A DNA stretch of 64,000 bases from Streptomyces sp. NBC_01463 (GCA_036227345.1 CP109468.1:1550001-1614000); one strand, 5' to 3'. Counted from the first letter of the stretch, positions 1-8,645 are shown. Numbers and translations are program-made. The notes: generated from the letters alone by a model not told the origin.

Positions 1-115
1 GACCTGCGCCATGGCTGTTCCTCCAGCACTCGGTTGTTCGGGGTGTGCTGAGCCAACCACCTCGGCAGCCCGGCTCAAAATCCGGTCCGGGACGAAGGGG
101 AGAAAACGATCAAGG

Positions 116-127
116 GAACAAGTGTTC
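116..127. promoter_or_regulatory. LexA-like SOS box
   Basis: The 12-mer GAACAAGTGTTC reads GAAC-N4-GTTC, with 5-bp perfect arms (GAACA/TGTTC). This is the core of the LexA operator in Gram-positive bacteria and actinobacteria (CGAAC-N4-GTTCG type). It lies 33 bp before the ATG at 161, where a repressor would block the promoter. No clear -35/-10 pair was identified. LexA control is inferred from the motif only. Confidence 0.6.
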
Positions 128-160
128 TATTCTCGGACCAGTGCTACCGAGGAGGCGTCC

Positions 161-1210
161 ATGCGCTGGGACAATCTGGCCGATAACCCCGCCAAGACCA
201 CCACACCTGGTACCGGCGCGCTCTTCGCCGCCGACGCGGTGACGACCCGTACCTTCGACACCCCCGAGTTCCGGGGCATCACCTTCCACGAGATACGGGC
301 CCGCTCGATCGTCAACCGGGTGCCCGGTGCGTCCCGGATGCCGTTCGAATGGACCGTCAATCCCTACCGGGGCTGCACGCACGCCTGCGTCTACTGCTTC
401 GCGCGCAAGACCCACAGCTATCTGGACCTCGACACCGGGCTCGGCTTCGACTCGCAGATCGTCGTCAAGATCAACGCCCCGGAGCTGGTGCGCCGCGAGC
501 TTTCCGCCGCCCGCTGGCACGGCGCGCACATCGCGATGGGCACCAACGTCGACTGCTACCAGCGGGCGGAGGGGCGCTACCGGCTGATGCCCGGCATCCT
601 CACCGCCCTCCGCGACCACGCGAACCCCTTCTCCATCCTCACCAAGGGCACGCTGATCCTGCGCGACCTGGAGCTGCTGCGACAGGCGGCCGAGGTCACG
701 GAGGTCGGCGTCTCGGTCTCGGTGGGCTTCACCGACCCGGAGCTGTGGCGCACCGTGGAGCCCGGCACGCCCTCCCCCGAGCGGCGCCTCGACGTCGTCC
801 GCACCCTCAGCGAGCACGGCATCGGATGCGGGGTGCTCATGGCACCCGTCATCCCCTACCTCGGCGACCGGCCGGACCAGCTGCGGGCCACGGTCAGCGC
901 GGTCGCCGCCGCGGGCGCCACGTCCGTCACCCCGCTCGTCCTCCATCTGCGGCCCGGTGCCCGCGAGTGGTTCATGGAGTGGCTCGGCCTGCACCATCCG
1001 CATCTGGTCCGGCGGTACGAGCGGCTCTACGCGGACGGCGCCTACGCCCCCACCTGGTACCAGCGCCGTATCACCCGGTACGTGCACGAGCTGGCGGCCG
1101 AGTACGGCATCGGCCCCTCGCACCACGGCACGCCGCGCGGCTTCCCGGAACGCGGCGAGGAGCGGACCCCGCCGGCCGGTCCGGAGCCCACTCAGCTGAC
1201 GCTGCTCTGA
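161..1210 (+). CDS. Rv2578c-family radical SAM protein (spore photoproduct lyase-like)
   Basis: This is a 349-aa protein with a radical-SAM iron-sulfur motif C72-x3-C76-x2-C79 (CTHACVYC). The strand-loop pattern of the SPL/Rv2578c family follows (NPYRGCTHAC, MGTNVDCYQ, LTKG, PVIPYLGD). SPL-like radical SAM enzymes cleave S-adenosylmethionine and act on damaged nucleic acid or related substrates; the substrate of the Rv2578c group is not established here. The start was placed at ATG 161, because a GGAGG at 151-155 sits 5 bp before it and upstream residues in the same frame do not look like protein. A LexA-like box overlaps the promoter region, which fits a role in DNA damage. The next gene on the same strand is 130 bp away and unrelated. 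Confidence 0.85.
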   Translation: MRWDNLADNPAKTTTPGTGALFAADAVTTRTFDTPEFRGITFHEIRARSIVNRVPGASRMPFEWTVNPYRGCTHACVYCFARKTHSYLDLDTGLGFDSQIVVKINAPELVRRELSAARWHGAHIAMGTNVDCYQRAEGRYRLMPGILTALRDHANPFSILTKGTLILRDLELLRQAAEVTEVGVSVSVGFTDPELWRTVEPGTPSPERRLDVVRTLSEHGIGCGVLMAPVIPYLGDRPDQLRATVSAVAAAGATSVTPLVLHLRPGAREWFMEWLGLHHPHLVRRYERLYADGAYAPTWYQRRITRYVHELAAEYGIGPSHHGTPRGFPERGEERTPPAGPEPTQLTLL

Positions 1211-1339
1211 CCTGGGCGTGACGCCCCGGGGCAAACGGGTCATCTCTCACCGGAACAGGTCCTTCCGCCTCCGAATGCGGGGAGCATCCGGCGGGGGCTG
1301 CGCCACGCGCAGCCGTGTTCCCCCACCACGGGAGGCCAT

Positions 1340-2926
1340 ATGACGAACCGTTCAGGAATTCTGTTCGCCGTCGGGGCGACGGTCGCCGGTCTGGTGACCG
1401 CCGCGCCGTCCCCGGCGAGCGCCGGCACCGCCGCGCAGCGCGCCGCATCGGTCAAGTGGACCGACTGCGGCACCGAGTCGTACCCCACGCTCCAGTGCGG
1501 ATCGGTCCGCGCCCCGCTCGACCATGACGACCCGTCGGGCCGCCAGGTCACCCTCGCCCTGTCGCGGGTCCCGCACACGGCGAAGACCTTCCAGGGGCCG
1601 CTGCTGGTCAATCCGGGCGGCCCCGGCGGCAGCGGTCTGTCGATGGCGGGTTTCGTCGCCGCCTCGCTGCCGAAGGCGGTGGCAGCCCAGTACGACGTGA
1701 TCGGTTTTGACCCGCGGGGCGTCGGGAAGAGCCGGCCGGCGCTGGACTGCGTGCCGAAGTACTTCGACCCGGTGCGGCCGGACCCGGTGCCGCACTCCGT
1801 GCGGGACGAGCAGGTGAACCGGAACCGCGCCCGCGACTTCGCGGCCGCCTGCGGCGAGAAGTACCCGGACCTGCTCCCGTTCATGGACACGGTCAGCGCG
1901 GCCAAGGACCTCGACGTGATCCGGCGCGCGACCGGCTCGCGGCAGCTGAACTACTTCGGCTACTCCTACGGCACCTACCTGGGCGCGGTGTACGCCAAGC
2001 TGTTCCCGGACCGCGTCCGGCGCCTGGTCCTCGACTCGAACGTCGACCCGGACGGTGTCTGGTACGACGACAACCTGGCCCAGAACTACGCGTTCGACAG
2101 CCGCCACAAGGCGTTCGCGGCCTGGGTGGCGAAGTACGACAGCACCTACGAGCTGGGCAGCGACCCGGCGAAGGTCGAGGCGGCCTGGTACCGGATGCGG
2201 GACGCGGTCAGGAAGCATCCCGCGGGCAAGAAGGTCGGCCCCGGCGAACTGGACGACACCTTCCTGCCGGGCGGCTACTACAACGGCTACTGGCCCGCCC
2301 TGGCCGGGGCGTTCGCCGCCTACGTCAACGACAAGGACGAGAAGGCCCTGGTCAAGGCGTACGAGCGCTTCGGCGCGGTCGACGCCGAGGGCGACAACGG
2401 TTACTCGGTCTACTCGGCCGTCCAGTGCCGCGACGCCCAGTGGCCGCGCGACTGGAACGTCTGGCGCAACGACAGCCTGCGCATCCACGCCAAGGCGCCC
2501 TTCATGACCTGGGGCAACACCTGGTACAACGCCCCCTGCGCCGACTGGCCGGTGGAGCCGCTGAACCCGGTCCGGGTCTCCAACCACAAGCTGCCGCCGG
2601 TGCTGCTCTTCCAGGCGACGGAGGACGCGGCCACACCGTACGAGGGCGGAGTCACCCTGCACCGCAAGCTCGCCGGTTCGAGCCTGGTCGTCGAGGAGGG
2701 CGGCGGCAACCACGGCGTCACCCTGAGCGGCAACGCCTGCCTGGACCGCCACCTGGCGGCCTATCTCGCCAAGGGGACGGTGCCGCGCGGCGGTAGCGGG
2801 GACGTGGACGCGGTATGCGCGAAGACGCCGGACCCGAAGCCGGTGACGGCCAAGTCCGCACGACCGGCATCCCGCACGGACGCGAGCGGCGGCACGCTGC
2901 ACGGCCTGCTCGGGTTCCGGGGCTGA
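1340..2926 (+). CDS. Secreted alpha/beta hydrolase, tripeptidyl aminopeptidase (Tap/SlpD-E) type
   Basis: This 528-aa protein has a Sec signal peptide (cleavage after about residue 29, in the PSPASAGTA region). It resembles Streptomyces tripeptidyl aminopeptidases, which remove N-terminal tripeptides outside the cell. Visible motifs are the oxyanion segment NPGGPGGSG, the FDPRGVGKS strand, the nucleophile elbow GYSYGTYLG with the catalytic Ser, and a C-terminal TAP-like domain with the LLFQATEDAATPYEGG Asp loop and the GGNHG His. A GGAG stands 5 bp before the ATG. The gene is monocistronic and ends at a long hairpin terminator. The family also includes proline iminopeptidase-like enzymes, so the exact peptide specificity is uncertain. 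Confidence 0.88.
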   Translation: MTNRSGILFAVGATVAGLVTAAPSPASAGTAAQRAASVKWTDCGTESYPTLQCGSVRAPLDHDDPSGRQVTLALSRVPHTAKTFQGPLLVNPGGPGGSGLSMAGFVAASLPKAVAAQYDVIGFDPRGVGKSRPALDCVPKYFDPVRPDPVPHSVRDEQVNRNRARDFAAACGEKYPDLLPFMDTVSAAKDLDVIRRATGSRQLNYFGYSYGTYLGAVYAKLFPDRVRRLVLDSNVDPDGVWYDDNLAQNYAFDSRHKAFAAWVAKYDSTYELGSDPAKVEAAWYRMRDAVRKHPAGKKVGPGELDDTFLPGGYYNGYWPALAGAFAAYVNDKDEKALVKAYERFGAVDAEGDNGYSVYSAVQCRDAQWPRDWNVWRNDSLRIHAKAPFMTWGNTWYNAPCADWPVEPLNPVRVSNHKLPPVLLFQATEDAATPYEGGVTLHRKLAGSSLVVEEGGGNHGVTLSGNACLDRHLAAYLAKGTVPRGGSGDVDAVCAKTPDPKPVTAKSARPASRTDASGGTLHGLLGFRG

Positions 2927-2944
2927 CGGAGGCGGTGACCTCAT

Positions 2945-2995
2945 GAGGGGCGTGCGCGAGGCCGGCCGTCACGGCCGCTCCGGCGCACGCCCCTC
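2945..2995. terminator. Bidirectional hairpin terminator
   Basis: Arms of 13 bp (2945-2957 and 2983-2995) are perfectly complementary, with a second small GC hairpin inside the loop. It lies between the convergent hydrolase (ends 2926) and HEAT-repeat gene (ends 3075). There is no T-tract, as is usual in Streptomyces. Confidence 0.7.
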
Positions 2996-3074
2996 CGCTC
3001 TGCGTACGCACGCGCGGGCTTGCGCGCCGAAGGGTGCCGAGGCCCCTTCGACGGGGACGCGCCTTGACGCCCCC

Positions 3075-3647
3075 TCAGCCCGACGGCAGCCGGCTGAGCG
3101 CGTCCTCGGCCGCGCCGCCGAGGCGGGGGTGCGGCAGTGCCGCCTCCAGGACCGGACGGGCCCGGGTGTCGCCGAGTTGCCCCAGGCCCTCCACACACGC
3201 CAGGGCCACCCGCCAGTGCGGTTCGTCCGGTCCCAGCAGCCGGGAGAGCGTGCACATCAGGGCGGGTACGGATTCGGGGGCCCGCAGTTCGGTGAGCAGG
3301 CGGACCGGGTGCAGGGCGTAGGCGGTGCGCAGGGAGTTGGTGGCGAGGGCGGCCGCGGCGCGGGGCGTGCGCGGGTCGCCGAGGCGGGCCAGGGCGTGGG
3401 CGGCGCCGACGCAGCGCTCCGGGTCGCGGTGGTTCAGCAGGAGCACCAGGGGCTCGAAGGCGCGGCGGTCGCCGCCGCAGCCCAGCCGGAACGCGGCGAT
3501 CTCGCGCGCCCACAGCGGGCGTTCGCGCTCGGTGAGCACCCGGGCCAGTTCCTCGTCGTCATCGGTGGCCAGCAGTCTTCGGTAGGCATCCGACTCCCCC
3601 GACTCGTCCGCGAGCCGGTGGGCCAGTGACCGGAACTCCTCATCCAT
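3075..3647 (-). CDS. HEAT-repeat protein
   Basis: This 190-aa soluble protein is made largely of HEAT/PBS-lyase-like helical repeats of about 30 residues. Examples are the segments ending in HALARLGDPRT, TELRAPESVPAL and VEGLGQLGDTRARPVLEAAL. Such repeats form alpha-solenoid scaffolds for protein-protein contacts; no catalytic motif is visible. The start was taken at ATG 3647 (MDEEF), because the 23 residues upstream in frame are unlike protein. No good ribosome-binding site (RBS) is seen. It is convergent with the peptidase gene and divergent from the hydroxyacyl-CoA dehydrogenase gene. The function is unknown. Confidence 0.72.
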   Translation of the reverse strand: MDEEFRSLAHRLADESGESDAYRRLLATDDDEELARVLTERERPLWAREIAAFRLGCGGDRRAFEPLVLLLNHRDPERCVGAAHALARLGDPRTPRAAAALATNSLRTAYALHPVRLLTELRAPESVPALMCTLSRLLGPDEPHWRVALACVEGLGQLGDTRARPVLEAALPHPRLGGAAEDALSRLPSG

Positions 3648-3734
3648 GACCGTCAGCGTATCGGTGGACACACAGCGTGCCGACGGGGGCGTTCGGTGTG
3701 AGGGGGGCCACAACAATCGGGGGCTGGCGCGCTC

Positions 3735-3752
3735 ATTACCCGTCGGTTAACC
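3735..3752. promoter_or_regulatory. Candidate TetR-type operator upstream of the hydroxyacyl-CoA dehydrogenase gene
   Basis: The interval from 3648 to 4020 (373 bp) holds no gene. Near 3736-3750 it contains TTACCCGTCGGTTAA, an inverted repeat broken by one mismatch (TTAxCC/GGxTAA around 3 bp). This shape is common for TetR-family regulators of acyl-CoA metabolism in actinobacteria. A TAACCT that could serve as a -10 begins inside it. The regulator encoded at 5894 is the obvious candidate ligand, but that is inference. Confidence 0.35.
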
Positions 3753-4020
3753 TCATGTGAGCGGGACACTCCCCCGCCGGCTCCGGTGGCCTGGTGACGC
3801 AGCCACCCGGAGTGTTTGTCGGTTCGGCAGCTTTGCGAGACGAGACTCCGGGACAGAGTCCGTCGCCCCTTCCCGTCCCCGGCGTGCGGTTCGCGCCCGG
3901 GACCCGAGCACCACGACAGGCAATTCCCGTACGCCATGCGCCGGTCGGGCCCTTCGGCCCCTCTCATCGGCCGCGCCCCGCGTGCGTCCCTCAGCCGTCA
4001 CTCATCCCTGGAGTCCCGTG

Positions 4021-5802
4021 ATGGACACCCCGTTCAGCACCATTGCCGTCGTCGGCCTCGGCACGATGGGCACCGGCATCGCCGAGGTCCTGACCCGCGC
4101 CGGCCGCGAGGTCATCGGTATCGACGTCAGCGAAGCGGCCGCCCGCCAGGCCGTCGCCTCCCTGGAGGCCTCCACCGCCCGCGCCGTGCAGCGCGAGCGG
4201 ATCACCGAGGAGGAGCGGCGCGACGTGCTCGCCCGGTTCCGTACCTTCTCCGACCTCCAGGCCGCCGCGGACGCGGAGCTGGTCATCGAGGTGGTTCCGG
4301 AGACGTACGAGATCAAGCAGCAGGTCTTCCGGGAGCTCGACGCGGTCGTCTCGCCCACCGCGATCCTCGCCACGGGCACCAACGCCCTGTCGGTGACCCG
4401 TCTGGCCGCGGAGTCGCAGCACCCGGAGCGCGTCCTCGGCCTGCACTTCTTCAACCCGGCGCCGGCGATGAAGCTGGTCGAGGTGGTCTCGTCCGTGCTG
4501 ACCGCGCCGCCGGCCGTCGAGGCCGTCACCGCGCTCGCCCGGCAGCTGGGCAAGGAGCCGGTCGCGGTCGGTGACCGGCCGGGGTTCGTCGCCGACGGTC
4601 TGCTGTTCGGCTACCTCAACCAGGCCGCCGCGATGTACGAGGCGAACTACGCCTCCCGCGAGGACATCGACGCGGCGATGCAGCTCGGCTGCGGTCTGCC
4701 GATGGGGCCGCTCGCGCTGCTCGACCTGATCGGCATCGACACCGCCCGCACCGTCCTGGAGGCGATGTACTCCGCCTCGCACGACCGGCTGCACGCCCCC
4801 GCGCCGGTCCTCGGCCAGCTCAGCGAGGCCGGGCTGACCGGCCGCAAGTCGGGCCGCGGCTTCTACACGTACGCGGAGCCGGGCAGCCAGAGTGTGGTGC
4901 CGGACGCGCTGACCCCGGCCGCGGACGCCGGGACGGGTGGCGGACGCACCGTGCGCTCGGTGGGCGTCGCGGGCTCCGGGACGATGGCTTCGGGGATCGC
5001 GGAGGTCTTCGCGAAGGCCGGATACGACGTGGTGCTGGCCGGTCGCGGCCAGGAGAAGGCCGACCTCGCCAAGAACCGGATCGCGAAGTCCCTCGACCGG
5101 TCGGTCACCAAGGGACGGCTGACGGCCGAGGCCCGGGACGAGACCCTCGCCCGGATCACCGCGGCCGGCTCGCTGGACTCCTTCGACGGCGTGGACCTCG
5201 CGGTCGAGGCCGTCGCCGAGGACCTGGTGGTCAAGCAGCAGCTCTTCGCCACGCTGGACAAGGTGTGCCGGCCGGGCGCGGTGCTCGCCACCACCACCTC
5301 CTCGCTGCCCGTCGTGTCGATCGCCCGGGCCACCACGCGGCCCGAGGACGTCATCGGGATGCACTTCTTCAACCCGGCGCCGGCGATGAAGCTGGTCGAG
5401 GTGGTCCGTACGGTGCTCACCGCGGACGACGTGCACGCCACGGTCCGCGAGGTCTGCGGCAAGGTGCGCAAGCACCCGGTGGACTGCGGGGACCGGGCCG
5501 GGTTCATCGTGAACGCCCTGCTGTTCCCGTACCTCAACAACGCGATCAAGATGGTCGAGTCGCACTACGCGACCCTCGACGACATCGACGCGGCGATGAA
5601 GCTGGGCGGCGGCTACCCGATGGGGCCCTTCGAGCTCCTGGACGTCGTCGGCCTCGACGTCTCGCTCGCCATCGAGAAGGTGCTGCACAGCGAGTTCCGC
5701 GATCCGGGCCTCGCTCCGTCCCCGCTCCTGGAGCATCTGGTGGCCGCCGGCTGCCTCGGGCGCAAGACGGGGCGCGGCTTCCGCGAATATGCCCGCCGCT
5801 GA
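4021..5802 (+). CDS. 3-hydroxyacyl-CoA dehydrogenase, tandem two-domain form
   Basis: The 593-aa protein is a head-to-tail duplication of the 3-hydroxyacyl-CoA dehydrogenase unit. Each half has a Rossmann NAD site (GLGTMGTGIAEV near residue 13, GSGTMASGIAEV near residue 320), the same HFFNPAPAMKLVEVV strand, and a 3HCDH C-terminal domain ending in GRKxGRGFxxY. It would interconvert (S)-3-hydroxyacyl-CoA and 3-ketoacyl-CoA, probably 3-hydroxybutyryl-CoA, feeding crotonyl-CoA to Ccr encoded downstream. The start ATG 4021 opens directly on the first Rossmann strand. The tetR gene follows 91 bp later. Related proteins are annotated as PaaH/FadB-type or Hbd. The duplicated form is well known in Streptomyces. 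Confidence 0.9.
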   Translation: MDTPFSTIAVVGLGTMGTGIAEVLTRAGREVIGIDVSEAAARQAVASLEASTARAVQRERITEEERRDVLARFRTFSDLQAAADAELVIEVVPETYEIKQQVFRELDAVVSPTAILATGTNALSVTRLAAESQHPERVLGLHFFNPAPAMKLVEVVSSVLTAPPAVEAVTALARQLGKEPVAVGDRPGFVADGLLFGYLNQAAAMYEANYASREDIDAAMQLGCGLPMGPLALLDLIGIDTARTVLEAMYSASHDRLHAPAPVLGQLSEAGLTGRKSGRGFYTYAEPGSQSVVPDALTPAADAGTGGGRTVRSVGVAGSGTMASGIAEVFAKAGYDVVLAGRGQEKADLAKNRIAKSLDRSVTKGRLTAEARDETLARITAAGSLDSFDGVDLAVEAVAEDLVVKQQLFATLDKVCRPGAVLATTTSSLPVVSIARATTRPEDVIGMHFFNPAPAMKLVEVVRTVLTADDVHATVREVCGKVRKHPVDCGDRAGFIVNALLFPYLNNAIKMVESHYATLDDIDAAMKLGGGYPMGPFELLDVVGLDVSLAIEKVLHSEFRDPGLAPSPLLEHLVAAGCLGRKTGRGFREYARR

Positions 5803-5867
5803 CCGGGAGGCGGGCTGGGGCGGGCTGCTCGGCCGACCGGGCGGCCCGCCCCCACAGGCGCGCTCTC

Positions 5868-5881
5868 CTGCACCGATGCAG
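5868..5881. promoter_or_regulatory. Palindrome before tetR (possible operator)
   Basis: CTGCA-CCGA-TGCAG is a perfect inverted repeat with 5-bp arms. It ends 12 bp before the chosen tetR start at 5894, the position expected for an autoregulatory site. It is short, so chance is possible. Confidence 0.35.
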
Positions 5882-5893
5882 TACGTTCACACC

Positions 5894-6709
5894 ATGTCCC
5901 AGCCCGCCAGGTCCCCCCGTGTGTCCGCCGCGCCCGACGTCCCGGAGAGTGCCGCAGGCACCCGCGCCGCCGCCCAGAGGCTCAAAATGCGCCGCGAACT
6001 GGCCGCGGCGGCGATGGAGCTCTTCGCCACGAAGGGGTACGAGGCGACCACGGTCGACGAGATCGCGGGCGCCGCGGGCGTCGCCCGGCGGACCTTCTTC
6101 CGGCACTTCCGGTCCAAGGAGGAGGCGATCTTCCCGGACCACGACGACACCCTCGTCCGGGCCGAGGCCGTGCTCAACGCCGCCCCCGCGCACGAGCACC
6201 CGCTCGACACGGTGTGCCGCGGCATCAAGGAAGTCATGCGGATGTACGCGGCGAAGCCCGCGGTCTCCGTGGCCCGTTACAAGCTGACCCGCGAGGTGCC
6301 CACCCTGCGGCAGGCCGAGATCGCCTCGGTGGCCCGCTACGAGCGGCTGTTCACCCGCTATCTGCTGGGCCACTTCGACGAGCGCGACCACCAGGCGGGC
6401 AACGACGACCCGCTGCTGGCGGAGGTCGCGGCGTCCGCCGTCGTCACGGCGCACAACCACGTGCTGCGGCGCTGGCTGCGGGCGGACGGCCAGGGCGATG
6501 TGGAGGCCCAGCTCGACCAGGCGTTCGCCATCGTCCGCGACACCTTCGGGACCGGGATCGGCGCGGGCCGGACCGCCGGGACCGAGCCGGCGGGACCGCC
6601 GGCCGCCTCGGTGAGCACGGAGGGTGAGGTGCTGGTCGCCGTGGCGCGTACCGACGCCCCGCTGGACGAAGTGATGCGCACGATCCAGCAGGCGCTCAAG
6701 GAGCGCTGA
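5894..6709 (+). CDS. TetR/AcrR family transcriptional regulator
   Basis: This 271-aa regulator has an N-terminal TetR helix-turn-helix at about residues 28-75 (AAMELFATKGYEATTVDEIAGAAGVARRTFFRHFRSK is read in pieces). A long alpha-helical ligand domain follows, then a C-terminal tail of about 60 residues that is Gly/Ala-rich before a last helix. The start ATG 5894 was preferred to upstream in-frame codons because it leaves a normal short leader before the HTH and places a palindrome just upstream. It lies directly after the hydroxyacyl-CoA dehydrogenase gene and about 2.2 kb before ccr, so it is a good candidate regulator of the ethylmalonyl-CoA genes. The ligand is unknown. Confidence 0.87.
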   Translation: MSQPARSPRVSAAPDVPESAAGTRAAAQRLKMRRELAAAAMELFATKGYEATTVDEIAGAAGVARRTFFRHFRSKEEAIFPDHDDTLVRAEAVLNAAPAHEHPLDTVCRGIKEVMRMYAAKPAVSVARYKLTREVPTLRQAEIASVARYERLFTRYLLGHFDERDHQAGNDDPLLAEVAASAVVTAHNHVLRRWLRADGQGDVEAQLDQAFAIVRDTFGTGIGAGRTAGTEPAGPPAASVSTEGEVLVAVARTDAPLDEVMRTIQQALKER

Positions 6710-6741
6710 GCGGGGCCGTGCGGCTCCCGGCTGCCCGCCCC

Positions 6742-6793
6742 GCCCGGCGCGCCCGGCGCGCCCGGCGCGCCCGGCGCGCCCGGCGCGCCCGGC
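6742..6793. repeat. 9-bp tandem repeat (GCCCGGCGC)n
   Basis: There are five exact copies of a 9-bp unit from 6742 to 6786, plus a 7-base partial copy to 6793. Every junction forms a GGCGCGCC palindrome. It lies in the 91-bp gap between the convergent tetR and Mrr-like genes. It may vary in copy number between strains and could act as a crude bidirectional terminator. Confidence 0.85.
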
Positions 6794-6800
6794 CGGAGCG

Positions 6801-7619
6801 TCAGAGTCCCTCGTCGGTCTGCCACGGCGGCGGCGCGGAACCCTCACTCCAGGCCGCGAGGGCCTCGCCGTCCAGGCACTGGATCCCGCACTGGTCCGCG
6901 TAGTCCAGAGCGGGGCTCGTGTAGGCGCTGGTGGTGACGCAGACGGCGATCTCCGCCTCGTGAACGGCGTAGCAGGTTCCGCCGAATCTCTGAAGGTCCT
7001 GGGAACCGACCTTGGTGGCGGGGCCGTAGCACTTGCACTGGACGACCAGGCGCCGCCCGTCCGGGGCGGTCGCGATCACGTCCGCCCCCAGATCACCCGC
7101 ACCGCCCACGACTTCCACGTCGGAGCAGCCGTCCCGCTCGCAGAGCGCGGCGACGGCATCCTCGAAGGCGTCGGCGTCCAGGGCCGCGTAGCCCGCGAGT
7201 TCCTCCTCGGAATCCACCGGTTCCGACTCCGGTCCGGTCAGGACAGCCGTACGGGCGACGTCGTCCTCGTAAGGGTGACCGTACGGCTCGCTGACCGGTT
7301 CGGACGGCTCCTGAGGGGGGTCGAACAGCTCCTGGGGCGGGTCGAAGAGCTCTTGCACGGCCTCGGAGAGCGGGCCGCGACCTCCGCGCGGCGCGGGGCC
7401 CGGCCTGCGGAGGTGGAGGAACAGGACGCCCGCCGCGACGAGGGCCACGACCGGCACCACGGCTGCCGGATGCCTGCACGCCCCCTCCCACGCGGTGCGC
7501 ACCGCCAGCCATCCACCGCAGATCAGCAGGGCTACGGCACCGAAGCCGAAAGCAGTCCTGCGCACGCTGAAGGCCTTCGTGTACCCCTCGGGGCACCGCT
7601 CTCGTATCGGTGCCGTCAT
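6801..7619 (-). CDS. Membrane protein with Mrr-type restriction endonuclease domain
   Basis: In this 272-aa protein, two membrane spans lie near residues 25-42 and 53-70 (FGAVALLICGGWLAV and AAVVPVVALVAAGVLFL). A Pro/Glu-rich linker follows, carrying a repeated QELFDPP heptad. The C-terminal Mrr_cat (PD-(D/E)xK) domain covers about residues 145-265. The nuclease core is visible as GDLGADVIA followed by LVVQCKCYG, giving the D...QxK catalytic set. Members of this group cut or sense modified or foreign DNA, or act as membrane-tethered nucleases of unknown role. It is transcribed alone, against the direction of the surrounding acyl-CoA genes. Confidence 0.8.
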   Translation of the reverse strand: MTAPIRERCPEGYTKAFSVRRTAFGFGAVALLICGGWLAVRTAWEGACRHPAAVVPVVALVAAGVLFLHLRRPGPAPRGGRGPLSEAVQELFDPPQELFDPPQEPSEPVSEPYGHPYEDDVARTAVLTGPESEPVDSEEELAGYAALDADAFEDAVAALCERDGCSDVEVVGGAGDLGADVIATAPDGRRLVVQCKCYGPATKVGSQDLQRFGGTCYAVHEAEIAVCVTTSAYTSPALDYADQCGIQCLDGEALAAWSEGSAPPPWQTDEGL

Positions 7620-7748
7620 GCACGCCGCCCCGCCCGTGCCGATATGAGTCTTCCAAGATCATTCATCTCTGCCGTCTGCCCAGACCCGCGTGATCCAACG
7701 GCCGTGAAATCGGTTGCCGGTGCCTCGGCTTGATGCTGTGGTGTGCGG

Positions 7749-8558
7749 ATGAGCGAACGGACGACCCCACACCGCGAAAGCCTGCTGGCCGTCTTCGACC
7801 GGGAGATGCGCGAACACGCCCGGCCCGACGGCCCCGGTGTCCGCGTCGAGCGTGCCGGCGACGTCGTACGGCAGGTCGGGGCGCCCCACGACTGGAACGG
7901 CGTCGTCTGGTCGTCACCCGGCCTGGACGCCGCCCGGGCGGACGCGGCCATCGCCGCGCAGGTGGCCCACTGGACGGAGCTCGGGTACGACGAGTTCGAG
8001 TGGAAGCTGTACGCGCACGACCGGCCGGCCGATCTGGGGGCGCGGCTGCTGGCGGCCGGTTTCGAGCCGGAGGAGCCGGAGACCCTGCTCGTGGCGCCGG
8101 TCGCGGACCTGTCCACCGAGGTCCGGCTCCCGGACGGCGTCCGGCTGCGCACGGTGCGTGACGAGGCCGATGTGGAGCTGATGGCCCGGGCCCATGGGCA
8201 GGCGTTCGGTTCGGACTGGTCGCGGCTGCGGCACCAGGTGCTGGCCCGGCTGAAGGAGGATCCGGACCACTTCGTCGGGGTGCTGGCCCTGGCGGGCGAC
8301 GAGCCGGTGAGTTCGGCCCGGATGGAGCTGTACCCCGGCACCGGCTTCGCCGGGCTGTGGGGCGGCGGCACGGTCGAGGCGTGGCGCGGGCGGGGCGTCT
8401 ACCGGGCCCTGATCGCCTTCCGGGCGGGGATCGCGGCCGAGCGCGGCTACCGGTACCTCCAGGTCGACGCCACCGAGGACAGCCGCCCGATCCTCCAGCG
8501 CCTCGGGTTCACGGCCCTGAGCACGACGACGCCGTACGTCTACCGCCCCGTCTCCTGA
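7749..8558 (+). CDS. GNAT family N-acetyltransferase
   Basis: This 269-aa protein has a C-terminal GNAT fold. Motif A reads GGGTVEAWRGRGVYRALIAF near residues 200-220 (the acetyl-CoA pyrophosphate loop R-G-x-G-x-Y/A), followed by a YRYLQVDATEDSRPILQRLGF strand-helix unit. The N-terminal half may be a degenerate second GNAT domain. The start is ATG 7749; an in-frame GTG two codons earlier (7743) is an alternative. No substrate can be named. It sits alone between the nuclease gene and ccr, with a 377-bp gap to ccr. Confidence 0.82.
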   Translation: MSERTTPHRESLLAVFDREMREHARPDGPGVRVERAGDVVRQVGAPHDWNGVVWSSPGLDAARADAAIAAQVAHWTELGYDEFEWKLYAHDRPADLGARLLAAGFEPEEPETLLVAPVADLSTEVRLPDGVRLRTVRDEADVELMARAHGQAFGSDWSRLRHQVLARLKEDPDHFVGVLALAGDEPVSSARMELYPGTGFAGLWGGGTVEAWRGRGVYRALIAFRAGIAAERGYRYLQVDATEDSRPILQRLGFTALSTTTPYVYRPVS

Positions 8559-8645
8559 CCCGGCCGGCAGCCCTGCCAACCACCTATCACGGGGCACATG
8601 GCGGCAAAACGCCCCTCGTGTTGCTCATGCGTGGCACCCGGATGA

